A DNA stretch of 23,360 nt from a virus: IMG/VR virus record IMGVR_UViG_3300010300_000112, positions 1 to 23,360 of that record. The stretch is one strand, 5' to 3'. The notes below the pieces were generated by a model that ran no database searches, had not been told where the DNA came from, and saw only the letters and a list, made by a program, of their open reading frames with translations. A program made the position numbers and the translations under genes. How positions within the stretch are numbered: the stretch's first letter is position 1; each line of letters begins with the position of its first letter. This document shows positions 1 to 8,275 of the stretch, one piece after another.

Positions 1-558
1 TCAAGATTGCATGATGAGACCATAGATTTTACCTTTATGGTTACTCAAGATAGTAACTACATGCAGATTAGATTTTTTGATTACTGGATGAAGTATATTG
101 TTGGGGAAGAAGGAAAGACTGACAAACAGTTATCTTCTCGAACATTTGTTAATGAATTAAAATATCCTAAGGATTATCAATCAGATTCTTTGAAGATTGT
201 AAAATTTGAGAGAGATTTGGGATCTGGAAAAAGTAAATCAACAAATTTATTGGTTTATAACTTCATGCAAGCGTTCCCAAAAGCAGTTAATACGATTCCA
301 GTTACATATGAAGCATCTCAGGTGCTAAAATGTACAGTATCATTTACTTACTCTAGATATTTTATATCAGAGATTGAGACTCAAAATGACGGTGCATATA
401 CAGATCCCTCTCAAAATAATTCTGCATCTCCAGGTAATCCAGACGTTCCTTCTGGATCGTCATCTTTTAACAGCAGTTTAAATTTTGGTGATCTTTATAA
501 CAATAAAAGTCTATTTAATAGCAATAATTATGGACTTGGATTCTCATCATTATTCTAA
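1..558 (+). CDS. Tail-tube-fold baseplate protein (gp54/gp48/gp19-like), 5' partial
   Basis: The frame is open from the first base of the window, so the start lies upstream and only the last 185 codons are visible. The first roughly 115 residues read like the T4 gp19 tail-tube fold shared by the tube protein and by tube initiators gp54 and gp48: a beta-rich stretch, then FPKAVNTIPVTYEASQVLK and an aromatic strand ending SFTYSRYF. The last 50 residues are low-complexity Asn/Ser/Gly, more typical of a baseplate-associated paralogue than of the major tube protein. The next gene is a gp26-like hub chaperone, and T4-like cyanophages usually carry the main tube gene elsewhere beside the sheath gene. 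I therefore favour a tube initiator or cap at the baseplate-tube junction. Tube fold likely; which T4 orthologue is unresolved. Confidence 0.6.
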   Translation, partial: SRLHDETIDFTFMVTQDSNYMQIRFFDYWMKYIVGEEGKTDKQLSSRTFVNELKYPKDYQSDSLKIVKFERDLGSGKSKSTNLLVYNFMQAFPKAVNTIPVTYEASQVLKCTVSFTYSRYFISEIETQNDGAYTDPSQNNSASPGNPDVPSGSSSFNSSLNFGDLYNNKSLFNSNNYGLGFSSLF

Positions 559-566
559 TAATTGAG

Positions 567-574
567 TCTAAATA
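567..574 (+). promoter_or_regulatory. Possible T4-type late promoter, weak
   Basis: The octamer TCTAAATA in the 47-base gap before the gp26-like gene differs from the T4 late element TATAAATA at one position. It lies 32 bases before the ATG at 606. A Shine-Dalgarno AGGA at 595-598 follows, 7 bases from that ATG. One near-match in an AT-rich genome is weak evidence. Confidence 0.3.
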
Positions 575-605
575 AAGTACCTGAATTTTTCATAAGGATT
601 TTTTC

Positions 606-1325
606 ATGCCATTACCTACTATATCAACTCCAACATATGACCTTGAATTGCCATCTACAGGACAATCAATTCAATATAGACCATTTTTAGTTAGAGAAGA
701 GAAACTGCTCGTTCTTGCACTGGAAAGTGAAGATACTAAACAGATAACAACCTCTATTAAGACTGTAATTAAAAATTGCATTTTAACAAAAGGCGTAAGG
801 GTTGAAGATCTTCCCACTTTTGATATTGAATATTTGTTTTTAAATATTCGTGGTAAGTCTGTCGGTGAGGACTTGGAAGTTAACATCCTTTGCCCAGATG
901 ATGAACAAACTTATGTTCCTACAACCATTAACATTGACGATATTAAGGTATTAAAAAATCCTGATCACGATAGGCAAATTAAAATAGATGATTCTATTGC
1001 GATGGAGATGAAGTATCCATCACTGGATCAATTTATTAAGAGCAATTTTGATTTTGCTTCTACCAATAATGTTGAACAGTCCTTTGATTTGATTGCTTCT
1101 TGTATCGATCAAATTTTTACTGAAGAAGAGTCTTGGGCAGCAAAAGATGTTCCCAAAAAAGAAATCAATGACTTTTTAGAGCAGATGAATTCATCTCAAT
1201 TTAAAAAGATTGAGAAGTTTTTTGAGACAATGCCCAAACTCTCACATGAGATTAAGATTAAAAATCCAAATACTGGAGTTGAGAGCACCGTTGTGCTGGA
1301 GGGACTGTCAAGTTTTTTCGCATAG
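606..1325 (+). CDS. 26: gp26-like baseplate hub assembly protein / probable tail assembly chaperone
   Basis: A 239-aa protein resembling the T4 gp26-type baseplate hub family. N-terminal PLPTISTPTYDLELPSTG leads into a strand-rich domain, then a helical second half, ending in the motif VVLEGLSSFFA. T4 gp26 is about 208 aa. The family helps assemble the central hub in the cytoplasm before the tail is built. The start is supported by AGGA at 595-598. The gene lies between a tube-like gene and the first tape-measure-like gene. That is the position of the G/GT tail assembly chaperones in lambda-type phages. The last codons carry a textbook -1 slippery heptamer that would fuse residues 1-238 to 62 extra residues, giving a 300-aa product. 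Family identity is fairly sure; the chaperone role by analogy with G/GT is inference. Confidence 0.75.
   Translation: MPLPTISTPTYDLELPSTGQSIQYRPFLVREEKLLVLALESEDTKQITTSIKTVIKNCILTKGVRVEDLPTFDIEYLFLNIRGKSVGEDLEVNILCPDDEQTYVPTTINIDDIKVLKNPDHDRQIKIDDSIAMEMKYPSLDQFIKSNFDFASTNNVEQSFDLIASCIDQIFTEEESWAAKDVPKKEINDFLEQMNSSQFKKIEKFFETMPKLSHEIKIKNPNTGVESTVVLEGLSSFFA
1298..1319 (+). promoter_or_regulatory. Predicted -1 programmed ribosomal frameshift signal
   Basis: In the zero frame the gp26-like gene ends AGT TTT TTC GCA TAG. The heptamer T_TTT_TTC at 1313-1319 fits the X_XXY_YYZ rule for -1 slippage. A Shine-Dalgarno-like GGAGGG at 1298-1303 sits 9 bases upstream of it, close to the spacing of the stimulator in E. 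coli dnaX. After slippage, reading continues CGC ATA GCA CTC TCT CAC ATG with no stop, into the frame at 1337-1507. The zero-frame stop lies directly after the slip site, at 1323-1325. I could not identify a clear downstream stem-loop by eye. Confidence 0.7.
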
Positions 1326-1336
1326 CACTCTCTCAC

Positions 1337-1507
1337 ATGGATCTGGAGAATTATTATAAATTAAATTTTGCCCTGTTACAGTACCATAAATACTCATTAA
1401 CTGAGGTTGAAAATTTGATACCATGGGAGCGGGAAGTTTATGTTGCATTATTGAAGGCTCATTTGGAAGAAGAGAAACTCAAGGCGCAACAGCAATCTAA
1501 TAGCTAA
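1337..1507 (+). CDS. 56-aa -1 frame extension of the gp26-like gene (gp51-like / T-like)
   Basis: A short open frame beginning MDLENYYKLNFALLQYHKYS and ending in a Glu/Lys/Gln-rich helix. It lies in the -1 frame relative to the gp26-like gene and is open back through the slippery site at 1313-1319. Its own ATG has no Shine-Dalgarno (the preceding bases are GCACTCTCTCAC). I therefore infer it is made mainly as a 62-residue C-terminal extension of gp26, like the T part of lambda GT, which recruits the tape measure. Its TAA overlaps the ATG of the tape-measure-like gene (TAATG at 1505-1509), consistent with coupled translation. An alternative is a stand-alone small hub assembly factor (gp51-like) translated from 1337. 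Confidence 0.7.
   Translation: MDLENYYKLNFALLQYHKYSLTEVENLIPWEREVYVALLKAHLEEEKLKAQQQSNS
1385..1392 (+). promoter_or_regulatory. T4-type late promoter motif (CATAAATA) inside the -1 frame ORF
   Basis: CATAAATA matches the T4 late element TATAAATA in 7 of 8 positions and is followed by C, about 115 bases before the 826-aa gene. The same octamer occurs in the intergenic region at 8247-8254. It lies within coding sequence, so it may be chance or an internal late promoter for the tape-measure-like genes. Confidence 0.3.
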
Positions 1508-3987
1508 TGGCGAATATTCCAAACTACATATCAGAGATAATACCGTATTCCAGAGTCTTAAAAAGGAAGAACGGATTTAGAGCGTCTATAGGTGGATACA
1601 TTGCACGCTCTAAATTTCTGATTGCTAATGAGTTTGGAGTAGATCCAGATAAAGTACACGATATATTTTTAAAAGCATGGGATAAGTCGGAGAAGGACTA
1701 CCCTTCTCCTTCTATTATATTCCCACAAACATCAAAGGAAGCAGATTTATATAATAACTACGTTTTATACATTTGGAAGTATTACGTAGAGGATAAGAGT
1801 AAACCAAAACCACCACCAAAGGAACCAAAATTACCAAATGTAAAACAACCTAAGGTTGAGGAACCAGAGGAAGAGGACACTGGAGAATTTCAGGGATATA
1901 ATGATCCAGAAGATCCACCAATGGCGTGGTCGGAACCAACTACAAAACCAAAACAACCTCCAGGCGCAATTGTGCCAAAAATGTATGAGGGTGTTGGTGG
2001 ACAAGATCTTGTAGATGAAGAGATTGATGAAAGAATATTAAAACTTCTTGGATTAGAAGATGTATTTGATATTGATTATGATACTTATATCTCTCTGCTA
2101 AAGGGGTGGGCATTAGAAGCAAGGATGTCAAAAACTTCTGTCTCTACAGAAGAATCTGAGTTAGTAGTTGAAGAATATAAGAGAGTAAGGCGTAAAGTTG
2201 GTCGATTTAAGATCAACAAAAAGCGGGAGCAGAGAGGTGGCGTTCCACCGTTGCAAGGTGCTAAAAACTTTGTTACTGGCGCAACAGAACCACCACAGAA
2301 GTTACTTCCACCAGCAGGACCACAAAGACCTAAAAGAAAAGCAACTCTTGAAGAGAATGTTGCTGCAATTAGAAAGAGTGTAGAGTCTATCCTCAAGATT
2401 ATGGAGGATCAATTCTCCATACTCAGAAGACAGGCGGAGTTAGATCGAAGATCTAGGGAAAAATCAAAGAGATCTGATAGAGAGAATAAGTTAGAAGGTG
2501 CTGTCAAGAAGACTATGGCTCTTGCTAAAAGAGTTTTGGCACCAGCATTAAGTTTGCTTGATAGAATCATACAATTTATCACAACTGTTTTACTTGGTAG
2601 AGCATTGGTTAAATTGATGGATTGGCTTGCTGATGGAAACAATCAGAAAAAGTTGCAATCTTTATTGAGATTTATTGGAGATTGGTGGCCAACTATACTC
2701 GCAGCATGGGTTATATTTGCAACTCCTCTTGGAAAACTTATTAGAACAGTTTTAGGTGGAATTGTAAAGATGACCATGTTTATGGTCAAGAAGGGTATTC
2801 CCAAACTACTTAGTATTATTAGAAAGAATCCAAAAGCTGCTCTCGCAACAGCAATTGTAGGGGCTGCTGCCACTGGACTGGTGATGCAGTCTCAGTCAAA
2901 GTCAAATGATCCAGACGCAAAAGAGGGGCAGACACAATTAGATGATACTAGAAAATTTGGAGGAACTACTGGAGATCCAGTAGGAGTTTTGGGTGAAATG
3001 CGTGGTGGTGGAGTTGTTCCCAAAGGAAGACTTGCTGGATATAGTAGAGGTGGCAAGATGCTTCCTTCTAGAAGAACACAGAATAGTAATGGAGGCAAAA
3101 TTAATGGATCAACTGGTAGAAGAATCAGGGGTGCTGGAAAAGATACCCAGTTAGTTGCAGCGCAACCTGGAGAAGTTGTCATCTCTAAAAAAGCAGTTGA
3201 TAAGTTTGGAGCACCCTTCTTCTTGAATTTGAATAAGATGGGCGGTGGTACTAATATTCCATCCTATTCTAAATTCTCTGATATTCAGTTTGCTCAAGGT
3301 GGCGGACAAATTGGTATTACTGTCGATGACGGACTTGAAAGATTAAGTCTTCGTGAATTGTATGCCATGTTAGATCCAACTGAACCTGCTGCAAAAAGAC
3401 CACATGTATTCAGAGCAGCAAAAGAAGCAAGAGAAAGATATGCAAGTGCTACAAGAGAAGAGAGAGATAGGCAGGTTGCTATAGCGACAATTCGTGCTAA
3501 GAGAATGCCAGAACCAAGTTCCTCTGGTTCTTCCACTTCAACTGCTGGCAGAAGTGGTGCATCAGCAGCAAATAAAATAGTCTCTAAACCCACATTCATA
3601 TCCAATTCTCCTGCTCAGACTGTCAATAAAACAGATGATACTGAACAGGGAGGAGAGATTACTGCTAAGAATATAGTCTCTGGTTCTGGTTCATCTGCTC
3701 CATTTAGTGGAGTTCTTCCAAAGTCTCCTGAGGATAAATCATCAAGCACATCAGTAAAACCCGCAGCAACTATTGCTAAGGGATCTGTCAAACCACTGGA
3801 AGCCCCCGCTCCACCAGAACCCACCATGAATGTGACTACTATATCAACTGCTGCCCAACAAAAAGCATTGGGAACTGGTGCTCAACCATCTGGTAGTAGA
3901 GAGCATGATACTGGATTTGATGTGTTTATACAGACCGAATCCAGAATGATGATGTTGGCGATATATGGAATAACGGGGGTAGCATAA
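1507..3987 (+). CDS. Tape-measure-like virion protein 1 (826 aa)
   Basis: A large tail protein with several segments. Residues 1-95 are a folded N-terminal domain, and about 97-160 are Pro/Glu/Lys-rich. A Lys/Arg/Glu-rich likely coiled coil spans about 280-335. Hydrophobic and amphipathic helices follow at about 335-465, including GDWWPTILAAWVIFATPLG. A Gly/Arg region contains PGEVVISKKAVDKFG at about 554-568, a motif I associate with phage tape-measure proteins. The last 200 residues are Ser/Thr/Pro-rich and end LAIYGITGVA. The position right after a predicted chaperone frameshift site supports a tape measure, which sets tail length inside the tube. The start overlaps the upstream stop (TAATG), and the next gene begins one base after this stop. 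No detailed match to T4 gp29 was recognised. A generic virion structural protein is the fallback. Confidence 0.6.
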   Translation: MANIPNYISEIIPYSRVLKRKNGFRASIGGYIARSKFLIANEFGVDPDKVHDIFLKAWDKSEKDYPSPSIIFPQTSKEADLYNNYVLYIWKYYVEDKSKPKPPPKEPKLPNVKQPKVEEPEEEDTGEFQGYNDPEDPPMAWSEPTTKPKQPPGAIVPKMYEGVGGQDLVDEEIDERILKLLGLEDVFDIDYDTYISLLKGWALEARMSKTSVSTEESELVVEEYKRVRRKVGRFKINKKREQRGGVPPLQGAKNFVTGATEPPQKLLPPAGPQRPKRKATLEENVAAIRKSVESILKIMEDQFSILRRQAELDRRSREKSKRSDRENKLEGAVKKTMALAKRVLAPALSLLDRIIQFITTVLLGRALVKLMDWLADGNNQKKLQSLLRFIGDWWPTILAAWVIFATPLGKLIRTVLGGIVKMTMFMVKKGIPKLLSIIRKNPKAALATAIVGAAATGLVMQSQSKSNDPDAKEGQTQLDDTRKFGGTTGDPVGVLGEMRGGGVVPKGRLAGYSRGGKMLPSRRTQNSNGGKINGSTGRRIRGAGKDTQLVAAQPGEVVISKKAVDKFGAPFFLNLNKMGGGTNIPSYSKFSDIQFAQGGGQIGITVDDGLERLSLRELYAMLDPTEPAAKRPHVFRAAKEARERYASATREERDRQVAIATIRAKRMPEPSSSGSSTSTAGRSGASAANKIVSKPTFISNSPAQTVNKTDDTEQGGEITAKNIVSGSGSSAPFSGVLPKSPEDKSSSTSVKPAATIAKGSVKPLEAPAPPEPTMNVTTISTAAQQKALGTGAQPSGSREHDTGFDVFIQTESRMMMLAIYGITGVA

Positions 3988-3988
3988 G

Positions 3989-6697
3989 ATGGCAATAGAT
4001 CCCAAAAAACTTCTACCAACTTCTGGTGGGGAATTAACATATCTTGCAGTTCCCAAACAAATATCTTTACCAACAGCAAAGATCATTCCATCATCAAATA
4101 AAAAGGGTGTTCTTGGGGTTGTTAACCTTGTTGATGAGGAAGACGATCAGACAACTGATGGTGTCAGTGATACTGTAAAAGATGATGTTGCGGCAATTAG
4201 AGAGACTACTGTAAAGATACAAAAAATTGTCAAAAAGAGTATTAGGTTAAATCTAGCAAAAATTAGAACTGATAAAAGAGAACAAGAAAATCTAAGAAGA
4301 AAGAGGCGAGAAGACGATAGCGAAAAACCAAAAGAGAAGAAGTCTGGACCTGGATTGTCAATACCTCTTCCAAAAATATCCATGTTTGAGAGGTTAAAGA
4401 ACTTTCTTGGATCGGTGTTTGTGGGATGGTTGGGAGTTAGGTTATTAAAGTTTATTCCACAAATGATGCAATTCATTGAATGGATAAAACCAATTGCTTC
4501 TTTTATTGGCGATTTTGTATCTGGATTGCTTGATAAGTTAGTTACTTTTATTGATATTGGTTATACCACGGTAGACAAAATAGAGGGGACGATAGAAAAT
4601 TTATTTGGTGATGATGGTAAGGAAAAGTTCAAGCAATTCCAAAGCACATTTACCAAATTTATGAATTTTGCAATGATTGCAGCGATGTTGGGTGCTGCAG
4701 TCAATAATGATCTTGGTAGAAATAGTCCATTCAGGGGTCCTCAAAGGGTTGGATTTGATAGATCTGGTAGAAGAGTAGGAACAAGAGCGCAACAAAGATA
4801 TCGCCAAAGATTTGGTGATAGAAGATTTACTGAAAGATTTGGTCGTCAAAATACCAGAAGATTAGATAGAATTGCGGGAAAAGTTCCCAGAGGAGCAGCA
4901 GACCCACTTGCTGGGATGGTACAAAAGGGTGTTACTAAGGTTGCTGGTAAGACCGCTGGTAAGATTGCTGGTAAGATTCCAATTGTTGGTCCTCTGATTG
5001 ATTTTGGAATTAGAGCATTTGTTTTTAAAGAACCACTTGGAAAAGCAGCAGCAGGTGCTGTTGGTGCTGGTGTTGGTCAGGCACTTGGAACATGGTTAGG
5101 TGGAGTTGTTGGTGGACTTGCTGGATCTGTTGTACCAATTGTTGGTAATATTCTTGGTGCTGCAGGTGGTGCTACATTAGGTGGACTGATTGGTGGTGTT
5201 ATTGGTGATCAGATTGGTGTCAGTTTGTATAATGTTGTTGCTGGCAAGGAAGATAGTTCTGCTGCTGAAGATCTTGAGAAAAAAGCAACTGGAGGAACAG
5301 TTGGAGAAGAGGAATCTGAGAGACAAAAAAAAGAGCAGGATGCTCTGCGCGAGAAGATAAGAAAAGCAAATGCTTCAAGAGTCAACATGAAACAAGATGA
5401 CTCTCATTTAAAAAAACCAAAACAAAATCCAAAAAAAGGAAATATATTCCAGATGCTTTTTGGTCGTGGGGGTCAGTCTCAATCTCAAGGTGATGATAGT
5501 GGTGGAATATTTGGAAGTATAAGAAAAGCAGTCAGGAATTTGAAGAGAACTAACAGTTCTCTTATCAGTAAGATAATGGCGATGGGTATCGACTTACTTG
5601 GTGGTAAAAAACCAGATAAGAGAGCGATACGACAAATTGCTAAGAGTTTGACAAACTTCTTTGATGCTGCCATACCAGCACCAATCTTTATGCTCAAATC
5701 TCTTCTTCAGAAGTTGGCAACTGGTGGTATGGTCATCGAGACTCCACTTGAGAGTCAAAGAAAGATGATGGAGTTGAGCAAACAAATTGAGAGAAGCTTC
5801 CTAAAGGATGTAAACAGAGATACTTCACTTGCAACTTCAACATTAAATCAAGCTCAACCAACTCAGTCAGCACTTCCTGGTGTTCCTCGTCGTCCTCGTG
5901 GTGCCAATCCCCCTGGAGGATCTAATGCTCTTCCTACTGCTGCTGGAGCAACTGTGGCAGCGACTGCTAAAGTAACTGGTATCAGTGGATCATCAGGAAC
6001 TGTTGCTTATGCTGGAAGAGAAGGTGCGGGATTATCTGTATCCTATAGTCCATTTGCCGCTGGGTCTGGTGCTGTGATTACATCTGGTAAAGGATATAGA
6101 AGAAGCACTAATTCTGATCATAAAGGATATGATGTTGGTGCTCCAACAGGAACACCAATGTATGCATATCTTGACGGCGAGGTCACGCATACAAATACTG
6201 TATTAGGTGGTCCAAAAGATGGAAGTTATGGATATTGGATTGTCTGGAAAGATTCTACTCATGGTGCATACCACTTCTTTGGTCATTTAAATAGACCGCC
6301 AGCGTTGAATGTTGGTGCTAAATTCAAAGCAGGCGCTTTACTTGCTGAAGTTGGTGGTTCTGGTGCTGGAAGATTGAATAAGTATGCCCCACACTTACAC
6401 TGGGAGATATCAAACAGTGCTCCAGCAGCAAATGGACAATTTAGTTCTTATGTAGATCCTGGACAGTGGGTTAATACTCATGGCAAATCCAAAGCTCCTG
6501 CACAAGTAGCATCTGGACCGAAAAAATTAGATCCAGGAGCAGTGTCTTCAAAAGCATCTTATGAGAAAAATGAACAGACCATAGCATTAGTTGAGAAGAC
6601 AAGAGTTGTTAGAACAAATGGAAGTGTAAATACCAGTGGGCGTTCAGTTCCATCTGTTCTTGAGAATCAGCAAACAATATCTGCTACAGCTGCTTGA
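3989..6697 (+). CDS. Tape-measure-like protein 2 with C-terminal M23 peptidase (902 aa)
   Basis: Residues about 65-115 (VAAIRETTVKIQKI, then Lys/Arg/Glu-rich) resemble the coiled coil of the preceding 826-aa protein. Hydrophobic helices follow at about 130-200. A Gly/Ala-rich glycine-zipper stretch at about 350-420 contains VGAGVGQALGTWLGGVVGGL. Residues about 690-830 are an M23 (LytM-type) metallopeptidase domain with zinc motifs H711-x3-D715 (HKGYDVG) and H802-x-H804 (HLHWE), plus a further His in FFGHLN (H766). M23 enzymes cut peptidoglycan peptide cross-links. In a tail protein this would open the cell wall during DNA entry. The M23 call is strong. The tape-measure or hub assignment comes from position and composition. 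The one-base spacing to the upstream gene suggests coupled translation. Confidence 0.8.
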   Translation: MAIDPKKLLPTSGGELTYLAVPKQISLPTAKIIPSSNKKGVLGVVNLVDEEDDQTTDGVSDTVKDDVAAIRETTVKIQKIVKKSIRLNLAKIRTDKREQENLRRKRREDDSEKPKEKKSGPGLSIPLPKISMFERLKNFLGSVFVGWLGVRLLKFIPQMMQFIEWIKPIASFIGDFVSGLLDKLVTFIDIGYTTVDKIEGTIENLFGDDGKEKFKQFQSTFTKFMNFAMIAAMLGAAVNNDLGRNSPFRGPQRVGFDRSGRRVGTRAQQRYRQRFGDRRFTERFGRQNTRRLDRIAGKVPRGAADPLAGMVQKGVTKVAGKTAGKIAGKIPIVGPLIDFGIRAFVFKEPLGKAAAGAVGAGVGQALGTWLGGVVGGLAGSVVPIVGNILGAAGGATLGGLIGGVIGDQIGVSLYNVVAGKEDSSAAEDLEKKATGGTVGEEESERQKKEQDALREKIRKANASRVNMKQDDSHLKKPKQNPKKGNIFQMLFGRGGQSQSQGDDSGGIFGSIRKAVRNLKRTNSSLISKIMAMGIDLLGGKKPDKRAIRQIAKSLTNFFDAAIPAPIFMLKSLLQKLATGGMVIETPLESQRKMMELSKQIERSFLKDVNRDTSLATSTLNQAQPTQSALPGVPRRPRGANPPGGSNALPTAAGATVAATAKVTGISGSSGTVAYAGREGAGLSVSYSPFAAGSGAVITSGKGYRRSTNSDHKGYDVGAPTGTPMYAYLDGEVTHTNTVLGGPKDGSYGYWIVWKDSTHGAYHFFGHLNRPPALNVGAKFKAGALLAEVGGSGAGRLNKYAPHLHWEISNSAPAANGQFSSYVDPGQWVNTHGKSKAPAQVASGPKKLDPGAVSSKASYEKNEQTIALVEKTRVVRTNGSVNTSGRSVPSVLENQQTISATAA

Positions 6698-6712
6698 TTA
6701 AATAGTTACTAA

Positions 6713-6716
6713 AGGA
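6713..6716 (+). promoter_or_regulatory. Ribosome binding site for the gp27-like gene
   Basis: AGGA within AAAGGAAATAAAAT, 8 bases before the ATG at 6725. It is one of the few clear Shine-Dalgarno sites in the tail block, where most starts touch the preceding stop. It fixes the start of the 499-aa gene. Confidence 0.6.
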
Positions 6717-6724
6717 AATAAAAT

Positions 6725-8224
6725 ATGGGAACACCACTACAGTACACAGAGGCGGGAACTATCTCAAAATTAGAGGTATTCTCTAAGAAAGTGAATGGAT
6801 CGAAGGATTTGTCCGCAGGTGTTGTTGTATGTGATTATTTTGAGAGTATCCTTGACAATACTATAAGATTCTCCATTGTTATTGTTGACACTGGTTCTGA
6901 ACAGGGAGGAGGAGAATCTACATCGTCAGCTATACATTCTTTAAAATTATCTGGATCCGAAAAGGTTCATTTGACTATTAGTGATGCGTATGGAACCAAA
7001 TTAAAATTTGAAGGACCAGATAATGCTCTTTATATACATGAAATACGTAATATTATATCTTCCTCAGAGACAACAATATACACATTAGAATTAGTATCTT
7101 TAGAGTTTATTGCTAATGACTTTTTAGCATGTGAGGTCTATCGGAGATATGATGGAAAGATAAGCGATTCTGCGTCATCAATTTTAAATGATATTCTCAA
7201 AACTAAAAAGAATGTTATTCTTGATGAGACTGCTAACAAGTATAACTTTATTGGAGAAGGTAAGAAACCTTTTAGACTTTTAGCGGAAATTGCTACAAAG
7301 GGTGTTCCTGCATCAGCATCTAATACTGCAGGATATTTGATATATGAGACTTATGCTGGTTTTAACTTTAGATCAATAGACTCATTATTCAATGAGAAAA
7401 CATACAAATCTTTTATTTACAACAGTACAGTTTTGTTGCCAAAAGGATACGATGGAAAAATAATAGAATATGATGGTGATAATGCAATTAATGTTGGTAA
7501 AAATTTACAGTCTGGTGCATATGGTGCAAAATTAGAGACAATAGATACTTTTACTCATGTTTACACAAAAAGTCAAGAAATTGATACTGAAGAGCAGAAA
7601 GTTCATGGTGGAAAAGAAGCACCAAAGTTAGCAGAAGATTTTTCTAGTTACGGATCTACTGCATCAAGGAGATTTTGTAAAATTAACTCTGTTGGTGAGT
7701 TACCAGAGGGGTCTGTTAGTGAACAATTAGAAAAAGCAACAGAACCGAATTTAAAATTAGAAGATGTCATAGTTCAAGCGGCTATGACTTACAATAAATT
7801 ATTCACTCTTCAGATTACTGTTGTTGTTCCAGGTGATTATGGTATTAGAGCGGGTGCATTAGTGCATTGTGATTTTCCAGAACAAAGTTCTAAAGATCAA
7901 ACAGAGATCGATAAAGAGATGAGTGGAGTATACTTGGTTTCTGATGTATGTACTCACTTGACAGCAAAAACTACTTTGACTAAAATGCGTTTAGTGAGAG
8001 ATTCGCATGGAAGAACTGCAAATACAACATCTTCTTCATCTTCAGATTCTAGTGGAACTGACACAGATACTTTAAATTCAACTAATACAAATTCCACTAG
8101 AGTTGATGATGGAAAAACTGTAGATCGTACATCTAGCACATCTAATCCAAATTATGGAACAGATATAAGAAATAGAGATGTTAATGCTAGAGGTTCATTC
8201 GATCCTCGTTATGATAGGAGATGA
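6725..8224 (+). CDS. 27: gp27-like baseplate hub protein (499 aa)
   Basis: A beta-rich protein. Its order in the operon, directly before the gp5-like gene, and its N-terminal domain (SKLEVFSKKVNGSKDLSAGV, then a strand-rich region to about residue 230) fit the T4 gp27 hub family. In T4, gp27 forms a trimeric torus that holds the gp5 spike and joins the baseplate to the tube. T4 gp27 is 391 aa. The extra length here includes a Ser/Thr/Asp-rich tail from about residue 435 to the end that looks disordered. A second folded region at about 330-425 contains VVVPGDYGIRAGALVHCDFP, resembling hub-type beta-barrel segments. The family is assigned with moderate confidence from position and general sequence character. 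Confidence 0.65.
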   Translation: MGTPLQYTEAGTISKLEVFSKKVNGSKDLSAGVVVCDYFESILDNTIRFSIVIVDTGSEQGGGESTSSAIHSLKLSGSEKVHLTISDAYGTKLKFEGPDNALYIHEIRNIISSSETTIYTLELVSLEFIANDFLACEVYRRYDGKISDSASSILNDILKTKKNVILDETANKYNFIGEGKKPFRLLAEIATKGVPASASNTAGYLIYETYAGFNFRSIDSLFNEKTYKSFIYNSTVLLPKGYDGKIIEYDGDNAINVGKNLQSGAYGAKLETIDTFTHVYTKSQEIDTEEQKVHGGKEAPKLAEDFSSYGSTASRRFCKINSVGELPEGSVSEQLEKATEPNLKLEDVIVQAAMTYNKLFTLQITVVVPGDYGIRAGALVHCDFPEQSSKDQTEIDKEMSGVYLVSDVCTHLTAKTTLTKMRLVRDSHGRTANTTSSSSSDSSGTDTDTLNSTNTNSTRVDDGKTVDRTSSTSNPNYGTDIRNRDVNARGSFDPRYDRR

Positions 8225-8246
8225 TACAAATCTCTTCTGAATTGAT

Positions 8247-8254
8247 CATAAATA
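8247..8254 (+). promoter_or_regulatory. Probable T4-type late promoter before the CP12-like gene
   Basis: CATAAATA in the 51-base gap between the gp27-like stop and the ATG at 8276 matches TATAAATA in 7 of 8 positions. It lies at a natural distance (21 bases) upstream of the gene. It could give the CP12-like and gp5-like genes a late transcript of their own. No -35 element is expected for T4 late promoters. Confidence 0.5.
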
Positions 8255-8275
8255 ACCAATAACACCATTAAAAAA

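Noticed and set aside
1355-1362. TATAAATT as an additional late promoter
   Set aside because: It lies inside coding sequence, close to another motif, and such AT-rich octamers are expected by chance here.
2085-3827. Several long open frames on the minus strand opposite the tape-measure-like genes
   Set aside because: They mirror the codon bias of the + strand genes, have no start signals, and encode low-complexity Ser/Leu/Pro-rich products; shadows.
3840-3990. Possible sequencing frameshift at the end of the 826-aa protein, since the C-terminus changes character (FDVFIQTESRMMMLAIYGI)
   Set aside because: No better alternative frame continues, and an IYGI-type ending seems natural for cyanophage tail proteins; the next gene follows after one base.
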